DNA of 64,000 nucleotides from Blasia pusilla (taxonomy: Eukaryota; Marchantiophyta; Marchantiopsida; Blasiales), in contig CM114272.1 in assembly GCA_050084515.1 (NCBI GenBank), forward strand, positions 3,968,001 to 4,032,000. The letters are read 5' to 3'. The notes below the pieces were generated by a model. The model had not been told where the DNA came from, did not search any database, and saw nothing but the letters and a program-made list of their open reading frames with translations. Positions 37,504 through 49,510 of the stretch are shown here, in pieces (position 1 is the first letter of the stretch; every line of letters starts with the position of its first letter). The translations under genes were made by a program, and so were the position numbers.

Positions 37504-39745
37504 TCTTGATAGGAGTTACCGCTAGGACAACTGATCACGAGCAAAAGGAACTGCTCGCTGCACGACTCTACACAGTAACGCAAACTTACAAAACGCCACC
37601 ATCAAACCGCAATCGCTAGATTCTTTGTTAGTAATTTGCGCAAGGAGATTAGACGGCAGCAAAACTGGATGAGGAGAGTCGGAAAGCTTGAGTGATGCAC
37701 AAATACCCCCGATTTCGATGGACCTGCTTCACAAGTGATATTTATGCATATGAACATAGATTACAGCTCACGCGGAATCCAAAGTGCCCGTTTAGTCCAT
37801 CAGATGAAGAATAATTCATATAGCAACCTTCGAAAACAACAACGCCGTGAAAAGAAACATCACGATCACCTTCTTTTTCCAGTGGATGGGAATTTACACG
37901 AGGAATTAACAAAAAGGTTCATAGAAGTTGGAACGGAGTCCGAGCGAAGTCGGAAAACATATGCACAAATACCCTCGCTGAAACTACTGTAGTTCTACCA
38001 GTTATCGAGATTATAATTTGCACGTAGAATGAATGCGCAAATAATTTTTACTGCCTTCTATCCATGGTACATGCATCGTCCAATCTGATGTTTTCTGAGT
38101 GAATTGGTGCATGGATACAGTAATGTACATCGATGAATAGAGATGTATCATGATCGGTCGATGGGCGTGAATGCGACTTGCAATTGTGTTTGTGGTGATT
38201 ATTACTACTTTGGTGAGCTCCCTTCGAAATAGATTTCCTAATCTTCCTGTCAGCGAGAAACTCAATTTCAGTCATATACGGCTAGCACTCGTACTTGGAC
38301 TTTCCCGAGATATTGAATAACCCATTCGGACATACAGTGCAGAAGTTCTTGGAGCTTTGTGTACACAGCCCGCGGACCCGACCAGGGTGGCATGGGGCAG
38401 CTTCTGATACTAATTGCAGAGCAGCAGAAACCTTGTGGCTTGTTCTGGCTACAAATCCCCAAGGGATATTTAACTCATTGTGGGTGATCGATCGTATTTC
38501 AAGGACAACATCGGACGGAGATTTATCAGATTTGTGAAATAAACCAAAATTATTGGTGTGATTAGAATCGGACCTCGTTTCTGCATCTTAGTAGTCCACA
38601 CGCATGAATTCCGAATAACCAAATTAAAGGAATTAGTTACTTGATGCTTTGGAGGCGGTTGGATTTTATTGATTTGATGTGGACTATTCCATTAGACCAT
38701 AAGAGATTCTTCGAATTCAAAAAATTGTTGAGCTCAGTGTAACAAATTGGGCAAATGTTAGTTTCCACAATTTCAAGACACTCATGCATGTTGACTGTAT
38801 AAGCTCTACAGAACAGGTGAAGACTCTCGTAGTTGGTTAGTTTCTGAATCTACTCTGCCGTTGCAGTCTGAACTCCTTTGGCGCGCGAAATGGTGAAAGA
38901 GATTTTGATGCTGCTATCGAACACTTCCCGAGTCTCAAAAAAAGTTGAAACTGAACCAGTTCAAAGTGTAATTAATGATCGGGGCGGTAAGGGAGAATTC
39001 CAACTCAGCAAAATGAGCTGAATTACTATTTCAGATTCAACTTGGTTTCTTACATAGTCAAATAGACCTTGCGCTATCTGTGTCATCTAAAACCATACGT
39101 TATGGGTGCGGGACCAGGCAGGGAAAACATTGACAGTATCAAGAGTCGAGGTGAAGGAAGGATGGACTGGCTGCGCCTGCAGAGTCTACCTTTTAATAGG
39201 ACTCTACAGGCGCTGAAATCCGGGACGAGAAACCAGTCATTAGGGCCTAAATCTCCTGTAGCTCGAATTCTCCACTCCCATAGATAGGTGACACATCATC
39301 GCCTGGCGAACATGCGGAAGAATCACCTGGATGCCACCGCAATTAGTTTCAAATTCACCCCGGAGTGGTGCCTGGCTGCAGGAAGCTAGTCATCCCTTAT
39401 CCTGTATCTACTCGTCATGGTACATCGTCGTGCTGTGGATCACGTTGTGAGCCATCGCTCTCGTGCGCAGTGAGACCTCTACTTGCGTGGATCCCAGTGC
39501 ATTGGATGCACCACTTTCACAGAGTCTTACGACCAATTAAGAAAGCACAAAATTAGATAAGACTGGGCCGGATGGACCAAGAGAATAGCTATCATGTCCA
39601 AAGAACCTGGAGCATCCACGAGGTCTCCCATGTTATGAGGGAGAAGTCAGCTTTGGGAAATGGTAGGTAGTGGAAGAGATATCCACAGTACATACTCGCA
39701 TGTAAGACAGGGCCTCATAATTCCTACGCATAAGAGGGCCTCGAG
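37504..39745. other. Intergenic sequence, no gene assigned
   Basis: No protein family recognised on either strand; the ORFs present are 60-85 codons and not protein-like. The composition resembles the flanks of the DUF3455 gene rather than the repeat-rich parts. It may include that gene's upstream regulatory region. Confidence 0.4.
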
Positions 39746-39750
39746 TTCAG

Positions 39751-39758
39751 ATATATAG
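39751..39758 (+). promoter_or_regulatory. TATA box candidate for the DUF3455 gene
   Basis: ATATATAG lies about 90 bp upstream of the ATG at 39847, which leaves room for a transcription start near 39785 and a 5' leader of about 60 bp. Start site and use are inference. Confidence 0.5.
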
Positions 39759-39846
39759 ATGGCAGTGAAGTCACAAACACTGCGTTCGGAAGAGACCTTA
39801 CAGTTTCAATTTACTTCTCAATCAATCGCACTTAGATCTTTACACA

Positions 39847-41617
39847 ATGGAAGCTGGACAGGTAGCGAGGCTCTTGATCTTACTGACATTATTGGAAGTG
39901 TCAGGTTCAACCGCCAGCGCTGGAGATCAAAGTGAATTCTCTATGTCTGCCCCGAAAATTGGACTCCTAATCAACTTCTCTGTTCCATGTGACTTGGACT
40001 CCAAGATCACTATCCCGGATGCAGGAGGTCTGCTCACACCAGTTTTGTTAGCAGTGGGATATCAGGTGTACAAGTACGATGGAGCGGAGTGGGTGTACGT
40101 GGATCAGGCAGCTACATTGTACAACAAGACTCTTGCGAAGGTCGGACGGCTGTTTGGAGCCTCCAAAAACCAAGTGACTTTCGAACTGGCGCCTAGCAGT
40201 GGATTGGAAAACTCGGCGCTGGCCACAGTTACAGCCAATCCCTTGAAGTCGGTCTCTCAGAGATTCTCCATCCCCCTGCAGTTACTGGCGATTTCCAAGA
40301 CCACAAATATCTCGTAAGTCAGAATTCTCGAGTTTTCCTGGGAGGGTGAGTCGGAGGCCTGGCATCGGAGGATGAACCAATTAAGTAGCCCGTGCCTTTC
40401 ATTTCTTGTCCCGGGAATTTTTTGAGTGTGTGGCAAGGACTGTACTGATTGCGATGAGGAAAATAATCTTAGATATTTTAGCATAGGTTGTGATTTTTTT
40501 TGCGTCTTGTTCACTCCAGGCATTCGATGGTGTTCCTTCTCTACAAGTTTTGTTGTTCAAGATAGCAGGCTTCTCTAGAATTTTAGCCTGCTTCCCAAAA
40601 AGGGAATCACTTTGAACCCTTGAGCTTTGCAGTCTCATACTACACACTCCGCAGTATTAGTAACGAGATTCCAGGCTTAAGTGAATTTTGTTTCATCATG
40701 GTTATGCTGCTGCGAGACCTTTGATTTCCATAAATTACCGTTCCGTTATGGTACCCACTATGACCTTCACTAGTCGCCCGGTTCAAATGTGCGAGAGGAA
40801 GGAGGAGTTAGGCCCAATATATGGCACCTTGCAATTGATTGTCGAGGCCCACAGATTTAAATATACTGAGGCAGGATGATGTGACAGCCAAGTAGCCAAT
40901 TTCTATGTTGTTTCCGTAAGATTGCTATTCGCTTGAGGTCAAGTTTTCTACTCTCCCTAAGCGTGCTTCAAAATAAAAACTAGCTCATGAGTTCCATTCC
41001 ATACCACATTTCCTCATCCTACCTCATCTAGATCTGCAGATCTAGATAAAGTAAGATGATGAAATCTGGCAGTGAATTATATAACAATTATATATCTGGA
41101 TTCCACATTGCACTGCCAGATCCAAACTAGAGCATACGACATGTATCTAGACATGTATCTGGACTACAATTTAGGAAATTTTTTTATAAGAATCTATTGC
41201 TGTATACTGCACTGTCAGATATGCAATATATCTGAATTCCAAAATTGTTATAAGAAAGGCGTGAAGTACTTGTACATGCGAGTAAGATTACCGAGTCACA
41301 AAAAGCTTTATACAGTTTCATATATTCAGTGTACATGTCGTATGCTCTAGTTTGGATCCTGCAATAGAAGACTGACATTTCCTGGAATGAATTGCAGGAG
41401 TTACTCTTCTGCAAGCTACGTGCAGAGGTTCGGAACTCAGACTGGCCTTCCTCCCAGCAAGAACTATCCAGCCAAGGTAGGAGACAAGTTCTACTCCAGA
41501 TTCTCAGCCTTTTACGCTTTCTTCCTTCCCTTTCGTACCTCTCCACAACTCGCCACGCGCGTGCCCCGGTGCGGTGACGAGCGATTCTATGGCATTCAAT
41601 TTCAGCAACTCCAGTAG
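39847..41617 (+). CDS. DUF3455-family secreted protein, two exons
   Basis: The exons are 39847-40313 and 41398-41617, giving about 228 residues. The splice is GTAAGT at 40314 and TTGCAG at 41397; the codon TC|G joins KTTNIS to SYSSASYVQRFG in frame, with no stop or frameshift. Residues 1-26 are a clear signal peptide (RLLILLTLLEVSG, cleavage probably after STASA). The DUF3455 core follows: VLLAVGYQVYKYDGAEWVYV, DQAATLYNKTLAKVGRLFG, SSGLENSALATV, then exon-2 ASYVQRFGTQTGLPPSKNY and the terminal FYSRFSAFYAFF. The last 18 or so residues (LPFRTSPQLATRV...) run past the usual family end and could be spliced out or mis-terminated. DUF3455 proteins are small, usually exported, of unknown biochemical role, and best known from fungi, bacteria and some plants. 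A TATA candidate sits 90 bp upstream. This is the best host gene here. Confidence 0.8.
40314..41397 (+). other. Intron of the DUF3455 gene (1,084 bp)
   Basis: GT-AG with consensus GTAAGT donor and a TTGCAG acceptor, phase 2. It contains a perfect 22-bp palindrome at 41026-41047 (ATCTAGATCTG and its reverse complement) and a MITE-like inverted-repeat element at 41104-41372. Stops occur in all frames. Confidence 0.8.
41104..41372. mobile_element. MITE-like inverted-repeat element
   Basis: A 27-bp perfect inverted repeat pairs 41119-41145 (GATCCAAACTAGAGCATACG then ACATGTA) with 41332-41358. Outside it, ATTGCA occurs on the left and, inverted, on the right. The interior is short, AT-rich and non-coding, with partly palindromic words (ATAACAATT, GCACTG-CAGAT). 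A length of about 270 bp and an intron location fit a MITE; the target duplication was not resolved. Confidence 0.6.
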
Positions 41618-44196
41618 TCATCTACTGCATCCTAGCTGCATCATGTCGATCGCTTTACATTCCTGGGAAATTATCAGTAGCGTTCTGTTTGTGACGTCAA
41701 TGCGACTATGTCGACATCCGAGCTACTCCATGGGTTTTCTTTATCCTTGGGACGTTCTAGTCAGCAGAAATCCCTCTGAACTTGAAGGTGCTTGCAAAGC
41801 ACGCCCGATTTCTGGATTGGTAACTGGTGACAAAATCGGATCCTGTTCTCAGCAAATCAGAGAGTTAGTTCTGTACGTTTGTTTGTTGACGTCGTACATT
41901 TGATCTCAATTTTGTGAAATTGAATTCTGCTTCTTGGTACTCATCGTGCACGTGGAGGCTAGGCTTACTCCACTGCAAATGCAAATATCAAGAATATAGT
42001 CTATGAAGGACATTAGTTTGATGCATTTGTCCATTAATTGTATGATTCTCAAATGTGAGTCCTATTTTCCTGGAACAGAGAGAGTGGTTCGAAAACCTGA
42101 GAAGCTTCACTCCCTAGTTCAGATCAATGTCGTCCACACATTAATAATCATTCCTAAATCTGAGTGCTGGAGAGCGAAATTATGAATCTTGGGTCCTTGG
42201 TGTAGTTGGAACTGATTGTTCAACTTTCCCTCCGACAGTGGGGGCGGTCTCAACTGGGTTTAAGACCGACCCCACTGTCGCCATGCCTTTCACGTGTAAC
42301 TTTCTTGAAGAAGGAGACACTGCCAATTCCTTCTATGTCAAACAAGCTATCAGAAATGCTTCTATGGGAACGTTGTTGCGATCCAGATCCTCCAGAGGAA
42401 CCTGGAAGCCTTACCAGAGAAGGCAGTGCCAGGGCAGTATGAATCACGTTCGCAGAATCTTGATCTGACCTTCAAGGCCCGAAAAAGAAGTCGATACAAC
42501 AGTCCTGATGATTGAACAAAATTTGATTCACTCGGGTATGCATTTCTCCTCTCTGGATAAAATTTCCATCAAATAGTAGCAAGGTGTGCTGATGACTAAT
42601 ATTGCTGGCTTTCGCTATTGGTGACTTTTTCCGAGCATCGATGAGTTAGAATCACCATTAGTGCCTAGCCAGAGCATCTCAAGAACCAAATCGTTGGATA
42701 ATTACAACATTCCTAGGTGCTACCGTAAACTCTCATGTGAACCTCGTCAATTCAAACGTTTCAATTCTCCATGGGCGATTGGATGCATCCGTCAAATTCG
42801 TCGTGGTCCTATTTTCTGGTTTATCTGGATACTTTGTTCTGACTCCCTGCAGCACTCCTTATTTCAAATGCCCAAATCTCCCAAATCCACTGGAAGACCA
42901 AAGCTTAGACGTTTGATTCCAATTAGATAGAGGCGACCATGAAAGAAAATCGGATCCTACTACAGTGAAGGAACGAGGAAGAAAAGTGTCAGAAATCGAA
43001 TACAGGGACCATGATTCAGGTGAACGTTTGCATTGATGGCAAGAGCCCAGATTTCAAGACTGACCTAAGACAGCCAACGTGCTATGCGCATTCCTAAAAC
43101 TGAGTGGTCTCGAGGAACGTCAGTCACTTAATCTTCATCCAAAGACCTGATGTGTAGAGACATACGTAAGGAATTTGACGCCGACAGTATACAAATTAGT
43201 CTATACCAGCAGTAGGCATTTAAATGACTAGCCACTCCTCATTCTACGGAGTGTGCGTTGTATCCCTCATGATGAACTTCCACATCGAACTCTCGGATCT
43301 CAGTTCGATTTCTTATATTCCAAGGGAAAGATGGCTTGCCTGATCCATCCCCACGTTAAGCGCGGACTGTGCTCGTCTTCCCCACGTTAAGAATGACTTG
43401 TGCTGGCTGAGTGGACATCCTCGGTGTTTGATGTTATCCAGTCACTGTTTCTTTCTTCATGTCAGTCGTCTTTGTTAATAAGAAAAGAACTTCGGAAAAG
43501 TCGCATCCTTTAGAGCAAAATTATGTTATAGTTAGACAAGTCTTTTCGGAGTTAAATAAAAGGTTCACATCTTACTTTTAAAACGTGGATTTTTTAAGTC
43601 TTCACACAGGAAAGTGGATCTTAGAATCCATTGTCTACGGATTGGAGATCTTGAATCTGCTCTCTACATCATCTCCGCACGATGAGTGGTGTTGATTTGG
43701 CAATTCACTTTTCAATGGTGCTTCTGTCTAGCTGCCAGCCACGGGATCTTGAAAGTATGACCTAACTCAGGGAGATATGTTGGTTATCGATCGATTATAT
43801 ATGCGGACATGTAGAGAAGGTAAGCCAAAACATTCTGCAGACCGAAACTGTGGATCCTTGAAAGCAGATTCTCATGACTATGCAGGTCCCCTTTACTCCA
43901 CTCGGAACGCACTAGCACAAACCTGGATGGCACCGACCACCCTAGCTCTAGTCAGGAATAGGTGGTGTCGATACTGGATCCGCAGATCCGCTTTTTCGTT
44001 CGTCTAATTTGTCGAAAATGAAAAGCAAGATCTGTCCTCACGAACAAGTCTCGATACTAAGGACAGTCGCCACATCTCTCATCCCCTAATTATCCTCCAC
44101 TAATTGCGAAAAAAACGCTAGCGAAAGGGTTTCACACAGTCACACGGGTGTGTCATGGAATTGGAACCAACTCTAATACCCAAGTACTGATGAATC
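41618..44196. other. Intergenic, unassigned; weak plus-strand ORFs
   Basis: No recognised family. A plus-strand frame at 42238-42468 (GAVSTGFKTDPTVAMPFTCN) and another at 42661-42930 are moderately protein-like but short, and splice partners could not be established. Sequence character matches the DUF3455 gene neighbourhood. Confidence 0.35.
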
Positions 44197-45077
44197 TAGC
44201 TGGAGAACATGTCAGGACGTTAGACCCGGGGAATCCGGACTCTCGAGTCCTGAGGGTACAATTGGCCCAACCGGTCTTCCGGGACCAGGTCACACTTTGT
44301 GAGCTGTTCGCTGAGGCTTTTAGATGCTTCACAACTAAAACCTGGTGAATACGTGCCATTACTGGCTCACGAACCTCCGTCTACGGACTTCCGGCTCTCA
44401 ATTCTCGTTCATTATGATCTGTCGCACGCAGAGGAAGTTCTAGCTGATCTAGCTACGCTCGAGTTTCCGAGTGAAATGTCGGGGAGACACGTGTACCCCG
44501 GCAGTTGTGGAGAGATAGGCTCATTCCATTATTGTATGCCACCGGATAGATTTGGATGGAGAGGGAAGAAAAAATGAAAACCTAAAAACTAAAAACAAAA
44601 GAGGCACTCTAAGGGCCATTTCCCCTATCGACCAAGGCTAGGGCTGACGTCCGGTCGATAAGTCTCGGCAGAACACCACCCCCTTAATCGCCATCAGTAG
44701 CCCTGTAGAGCCTGTACCTCACCATTACTAGTTATCAATCATATCTTCATTCAGCCGAGACGACATGACGTCATACGGTCATAGGACTTCTTTGCTATCA
44801 CTTTTTCCCACCTTTCACCACCACGTCCACGTTTTATGCTCTTACAAGAAACCCCTTCGCCCAAGGTTCCCACTGTCGCGGATATCGTGAGCCATCGAGA
44901 GTCCGTGACCAAGTGAACGGAACAATGTGACCAAGTGAACGGAACGGTCCACTCATCATCTCCCTATTTTGGGGGATTGGTATTTGACTCAGAGGAATCT
45001 CTTAGTCAAATAAGAGAATCTCTTAGTCAAACTGTTCGGATTCCCCGGGTCTAACGTCCTGACATGTTCTCCAGCTA
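44197..45077. mobile_element. Segment bounded by perfect 41-bp inverted repeats
   Basis: 44197-44237 (TAGCTGGAGAACATGTCAGG to GGGGAATCCG) is the exact reverse complement of 45037-45077. The enclosed 0.8 kb contains a plus-strand reading frame at 44299-44577 and, near the right end, small tandem repeats (TGACCAAGTGAACGGAAC twice near 44910-44950; GAATCTCTTAGTCAAA twice near 44995-45030). The 41-bp identity argues for a recent event. This could be a non-autonomous DNA element with captured sequence, or a local inverted duplication. I found no clear target duplication. Confidence 0.6.
44299..44577 (+). CDS. Unrecognised frame inside the inverted-repeat segment
   Basis: This 92-residue frame is protein-like (LSHAEEVLADLATLEFPSEM, then HVYPGSCGEIGSFHYCMPPD). 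A plus-strand frame just before it in another phase (GEHVRTLDPGNPDSRVLRVQ...LCELFAEAF) may be its N-terminal part after a frameshift. The left 41-bp repeat overlaps that upstream coding-like stretch. No family recognised; it may be a captured fragment of a host gene. I cannot say whether it is expressed. Confidence 0.3.
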   Translation: MSCSLRLLDASQLKPGEYVPLLAHEPPSTDFRLSILVHYDLSHAEEVLADLATLEFPSEMSGRHVYPGSCGEIGSFHYCMPPDRFGWRGKKK

Positions 45078-45590
45078 CAAAATGTGGACTTGAAAGAAAA
45101 GAGAATCTCTTTTAAAAAACATCAAATTTTTAATTTTCAAAATTTTGTTCAATTTTTTTGGCTTCTTCCTTATTTCAAATAAAAGAAATTTTTCAAAGAG
45201 AATAAGAAATGCATTATAGGGAGCTCTTTATCCAAGACTCCCACACTCATCCCCCAACATTTTGTGGAAATCTAACAACCAGTCATGATAGACTTGTGAT
45301 TCCGACGGGACTACAATGAAGAAAATGAGGTTGGGAGTTGCGAAGAATGAATTGGAAATTATGGTAATAAATTGTGAAAAATGACAACGTTAAGATTTCA
45401 TTTTTGCAAGGGAATTACATTACCTAAGCTTGCAACCTCTAAGAAAATCAGATATTCCAGAAGTATGCTTTGAAGAAAATGGGGGAGCAAGAGCAAACGA
45501 TATTAGCTTTCTTCCCAGCTTGCATGCCATCTTCTAAAGTTTTGGAAACTTCACATCCATTTGAAGAAGGATCTTGACAAGTGATTCCAT
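45078..45590. other. AT-rich spacer
   Basis: No gene seen. 45110-45190 is almost pure A/T. Confidence 0.5.
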
Positions 45591-45598
45591 TCTGCCTT

Positions 45599-46180
45599 GC
45601 AACCCATCAAAATCCGACAGGTTGGAAGATATGATAAGTCCATGGTGCAAACGAAAACAAAATCAGTAAAAGCGCTTGCAACCTATCGAAATCCGATGGG
45701 TTGCAAGATAAAGAAAAAAAACACAAAGTTGTTACCAAGGGTTTCCTCTGACAAGTTTGAACCTATGAAACCTCTCTGAATCGAACTTGTTGCAAGACGT
45801 GGCATCAATCAAGAAGATGTTCCTAGAGTCAGTTAGAGTAGGCATGCATGGAAGAGCTGGGCTAGTATTGTGGCAGATTTCAAGAGTGTTTAGGAGGACC
45901 TCAAAAGTGGAAGATGCAAAAGACTGAATGAAGAATAGAAAACCCAAAAAATGAAACGATCATAAGGGAATCAATGTGAGTCATGCAACCTGTCAGAATC
46001 CGACAAGTAGTAGGAATCCAACACGTCTCAGAAATAATGTGTTAGAGAAGAATGGCGTGAAGATAATGGGGGAACGAGGCAAAAGTGAAGAAGCATGTGA
46101 GAATGCCTGAAAAGTTGGACTAACAGGAAAAGAAAATCACTCAAGCAGCCAACCTGTCGGAATCTGACAAGTTTCCTGAA
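45599..46180. repeat. Cluster of 29-nt palindromes, left group
   Basis: Diverged members of the CAACCCGTCGGA / TCCGACGGGTTG palindrome family lie at 45599-45626, 45678-45705, and near 45762, 45985 and 46150. They share an AAATCCGA or GAATCCGA centre, different from the GAGTCCGA centre of the 50-53 kb group. Intervening sequence is not repeated and shows no convincing gene. Confidence 0.7.
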
Positions 46181-46330
46181 TGGATGACAAAAAATGGGGT
46201 TTAAAAAAGGTTGCAAGAGAGTCCCGGTAGTAAATTCATCAACCTAGTCATAAGACACGAGAATTTGTGCATACATATGTAGTCATCCAAGTTCCGTTTT
46301 TGGCTTCCAACATGTCGATGTGTAACGGGT

Positions 46331-47658
46331 TTATAGAAAAAAATTCACAGGCCCACCCGGACCGGCTACTTGCCCTCGTGCCCTCTTTGGCTCTTGGTCT
46401 AGACGTAACTCACGATGTAAACTGAAACACCTAGCATGTGTATGACCATACCTCTGACAATAGTCACATTGATAACCTCTTGGTGCAGCACCATCTCCTC
46501 CTCCACGCTGAGACACACGTCCATGACCCTGACGAGTGCAATGGCGCTGATGATGGGCTCCACCACATGACCAACAAGTAATAGTAGGCGACTGCTGTTA
46601 AGCCGCATATGAAGGCGCAAGTCTCTTTGCCACGGGCTGCCGATATCCTCCTTGAGCTGGTGGTGCCACAGTTGACCTATCTCGGAGTCCACGTTGCTGC
46701 ACAGGTGGCGCAGCCAATCGCGACTGCTCTCACCCAGAACCCATGGTGGTTACGCTCTCCTCCGCCATATTGCGCTCAATCTTCTCGGCGGTCCTAAAAA
46801 CATCTCTCAACGTCGGGGAGGTGTTCATAAGAAGCACCCCTCCCGCACCCGTGGCCGCAAGGTTTGGTCCAGCATCGCGTACCATGACTGGATTGCCTGA
46901 GCCTCTGTCACCCCCTGAGTGACTTTGATCAACTGGCGCAAGCAAGTGTAAGCCTCACGTAAACTCTCACCCGGGCGCCTCTGTAAGTTATGGATGCTCT
47001 GCAACTTCTCCGTCCGTACCCCCTGGTAGCTCGCCCTCAACTCAGCAAAGAACTCAACCACGGGGTTGAACCTGGGACAAACCCGACTAGACGGTGCAAC
47101 TACTCCAATGCGAGTGACCCCTCCTAAAACGTCACTAAAGGAAGAGGAAGTAGACTCTCCTCACTCCTCCTCCTCATCTGGGAACGGCTCTATCCATGAC
47201 ACATAATGTGGGTCATAGTAGAGCCTCTATGCCTCGATCTCACGTGCATATCTCTGAGAGAACTCGTGGTAATTGTCCATGGGCGCCCCCTCTAAATGCT
47301 CAAACATATCGTTCCATGCTATAAACGGGTTGAACTCTCTAGAGTTCCTGGCCCGCAAGGAGTCACACCAACTCCTAAACTCTGCTATGAAATCGTGCCT
47401 ATTGCACATGAAAACCTACGCGGTCTTCTACCCCGGTCGTCCATCTCGTACGCCCAACTAGTAGGACCACTCAAAAATGTGTGGCGATGTGCTCACAAAC
47501 TCCTCTACACCCTCCCCCTCGTCTAATGATGACATAGAAGGAGGTCGAGGTGGTCCCTCACGTGGAGACCCTCGGAACCTTGCGCCACTCCGCGTAAAAC
47601 CTCTAGAGCTACTCTCGGGTTCACCACCTCGCCTCTCAAAGTCCCGAACGGACACCAT
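46331..47658 (-). pseudogene. LTR-retrotransposon gag, copy B
   Basis: Same family and strand as copy A. Gag starts at 47658 (MVSVRDFERRGGEPESSSRG) and shows FIAEFRSWCDSLRARNSREF, WNDMFEHLEGAPMDNYHEFS and FFAELRASYQGVR...LREAYTCLRQLI. A clean CX2CX4HX4C knuckle, CDYCQRYGHTHARC, lies near 46410-46460. The sequence stops abruptly at about 46331 just after the knuckle, so protease and polymerase are missing. Frames are broken in several places but less than in copy A, and the start codon is intact. Confidence 0.8.
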
Positions 47659-48780
47659 GATGACCCTTGTGCCCCTCTCACTTGATCACTCTCAACCTCG
47701 TGAGTAATCCCTCAATCACTCATCCCAAACATGCGGCACTCAATCTACACTCTCCCTCCCCGAGATATGTAACATGCGGCAATAAGCGGCATGGTGGGGC
47801 AAATCGACCAGACTATCATTTCATCGATAACCTACCCTCAACTCCGGACATCCCACACAGGTCTATGTCCCCTAAACCACATACATAAATGATACTCTCA
47901 GCATCCACACACCCAGTATCCCCAAATAAATTACCCAAATTCCAAAATCCCTCACACGTGCAGGGTAAAGGACCAAAATGGGTAAACTGAACACATGTCA
48001 CTCCTCAGCAACTGCAAATCTTGACCCCAACTTGGTCGTGCAGACAACTCCTCCAATCAAGAAGTCATACTCCTCCCATACTGACGTTGCTCAAAACTCC
48101 TTGATAGACGGTGCGGTTCCAACGGAACAGTGCGGCGTTGCAGGCGGCACTGTTCGGCACGGAACGGCTACGAACGAACGGCCCTCGATGATGGGATGCG
48201 GAACTCGGCGGCATACCCTCCTCAATCAACAATAAACCCACACTCTGCTCCACAATGCCAGAGCGGCTCCAAGATCGAGACGGTGCGGTGCGGCCACAAG
48301 CGGCACGGGGCGGCAATCGGCGGCGCGTTGTGGCTACGGGCGTCACGACACGGTACCCGATCTTCGTTGAACGGCTACCAATCACAACATAGCAGCATGA
48401 AATCAAAACTCAAACACTATAACAAGAGGTCATATGCCATCACAGGTTGATGACGGTGGCGGCCAAAATAAAGTACGTGATGACGACACAAGTCCGAGAA
48501 TCAACGAACGTTGTGGAAGACCCTCCACTCCGTAACGGTGGCAATGGCAACCAAGGGTGGACAACGGACGGTGGACCATTGACGGTGACGGTTGACCGTT
48601 GATGGTGACGGCCGAACGGTGATGGTGACGGTTGACCGTTGACGGTGACGGCTGACCTTCGACAATGACGGTTGACCATCGACGGTGATCGTTGACGGTT
48701 GATGGTGACTATGAGGGGCGCCGCCGGTGTCACGGCTGGTTAGGGTTTGCACATTTTAACCCTAAAAATTGCCTAGCAAT
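47659..48780 (-). mobile_element. Leader of gag copy B
   Basis: Left part (47660-48480) matches the leader of copy A. The right part contains a 20-bp minisatellite and ends in AT-rich sequence near 48780. LTR boundaries were not identified. Confidence 0.5.
48584..48703 (+). repeat. 20-bp minisatellite, six units
   Basis: Six head-to-tail 20-mers, consensus GGTGACGGTTGACCGTTGAT, run in perfect register from 48584 to 48703 with a partial unit either side. Units differ at 1-5 positions. Each contains ACGGT/ACCGT, so a single unit can fold. Confidence 0.95.
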
Positions 48781-48915
48781 GGGAGTTCTGCAAGATTGAC
48801 CATAACATTTTGCTCGCAACTCCAAATTGTGCAATGTTTGTTGCATAGCTTCACGATCTATGCTAGCATCAAAAAATATTTAGAATCGAAGATTCCAATA
48901 AAAAGTGATGGGGAC

Positions 48916-49510
48916 TGTCGTAAAGCCCAATGTCTCTTTCTACTTCACAAAATTTGGCAGCGCTTCCGCGCTGATTCCTCCCAACCAAAATGTAAAACCT
49001 GTAAAAATGCAAATCAGCAAGTGACATGGTGCTCCCGAAAGCACTGGCATGGGGCAACCCGCTCCCATACTCAATCCCTATCAGAAATTGGGCAGCGCTT
49101 CCGCGCGCCACTCTTCCACACCAAAAATCCGCAAATGCAAAGAACAATCCAAGCAACCCTTGCTCCGATGAGCACTCCCATGAGCCGTTGAACGAGAAAC
49201 ACGATCCCCAATCTGCAAAAACAGCGAGTGACCGGCGAGATCCCCCATGAAGCTCTCTCACTCTCTCATTCTCTCTTTGTAAAGTAAGATCCAATCTCTC
49301 TCTACACAATCTCACACCATAGCTCTCACAAGTGTGCACTCTCTCTCATGTCAAACCAAACCCACTCTCCTAATGAGAGGCTTGGGTTACACTCACAAGG
49401 CAAGGGACCATAGCTCCGCCGCCTCATGCCAAGAGGTTCAACAAAGAGAGAATGAGCTCTCAAGCTCCCTCTCCTTGGGATATATACCCTCCCCTCTCCC
49501 AAGCTCTCCG
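48916..49510 (+). mobile_element. Truncated copy of the 862-bp LTR family
   Basis: Starts TGTCGTAAAGCCCAATGTCT and follows the 34956 LTR through AGCGCTTCCGCGCTGATT, AATCAGCAAGT, GGCTTGGGTTACACTCA and GGTTCAACAAAGAGAGAATG to GGATATATACCC, then ends at about 49510. The last third of the LTR is missing. It ends exactly where the coding sequence of the minus-strand pseudogene (ending ...EAQKRAAHHPPE) stops, so it truncates that gene. Confidence 0.75.

Noticed and set aside
34956-49510. The 862-bp LTRs as the LTRs of gag copies A and B
   Set aside because: Attractive because each lies right of a gag leader, but TATA position and TG...CA polarity put the LTRs in plus orientation while gag is minus. 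The adjacency is probably nested insertion.
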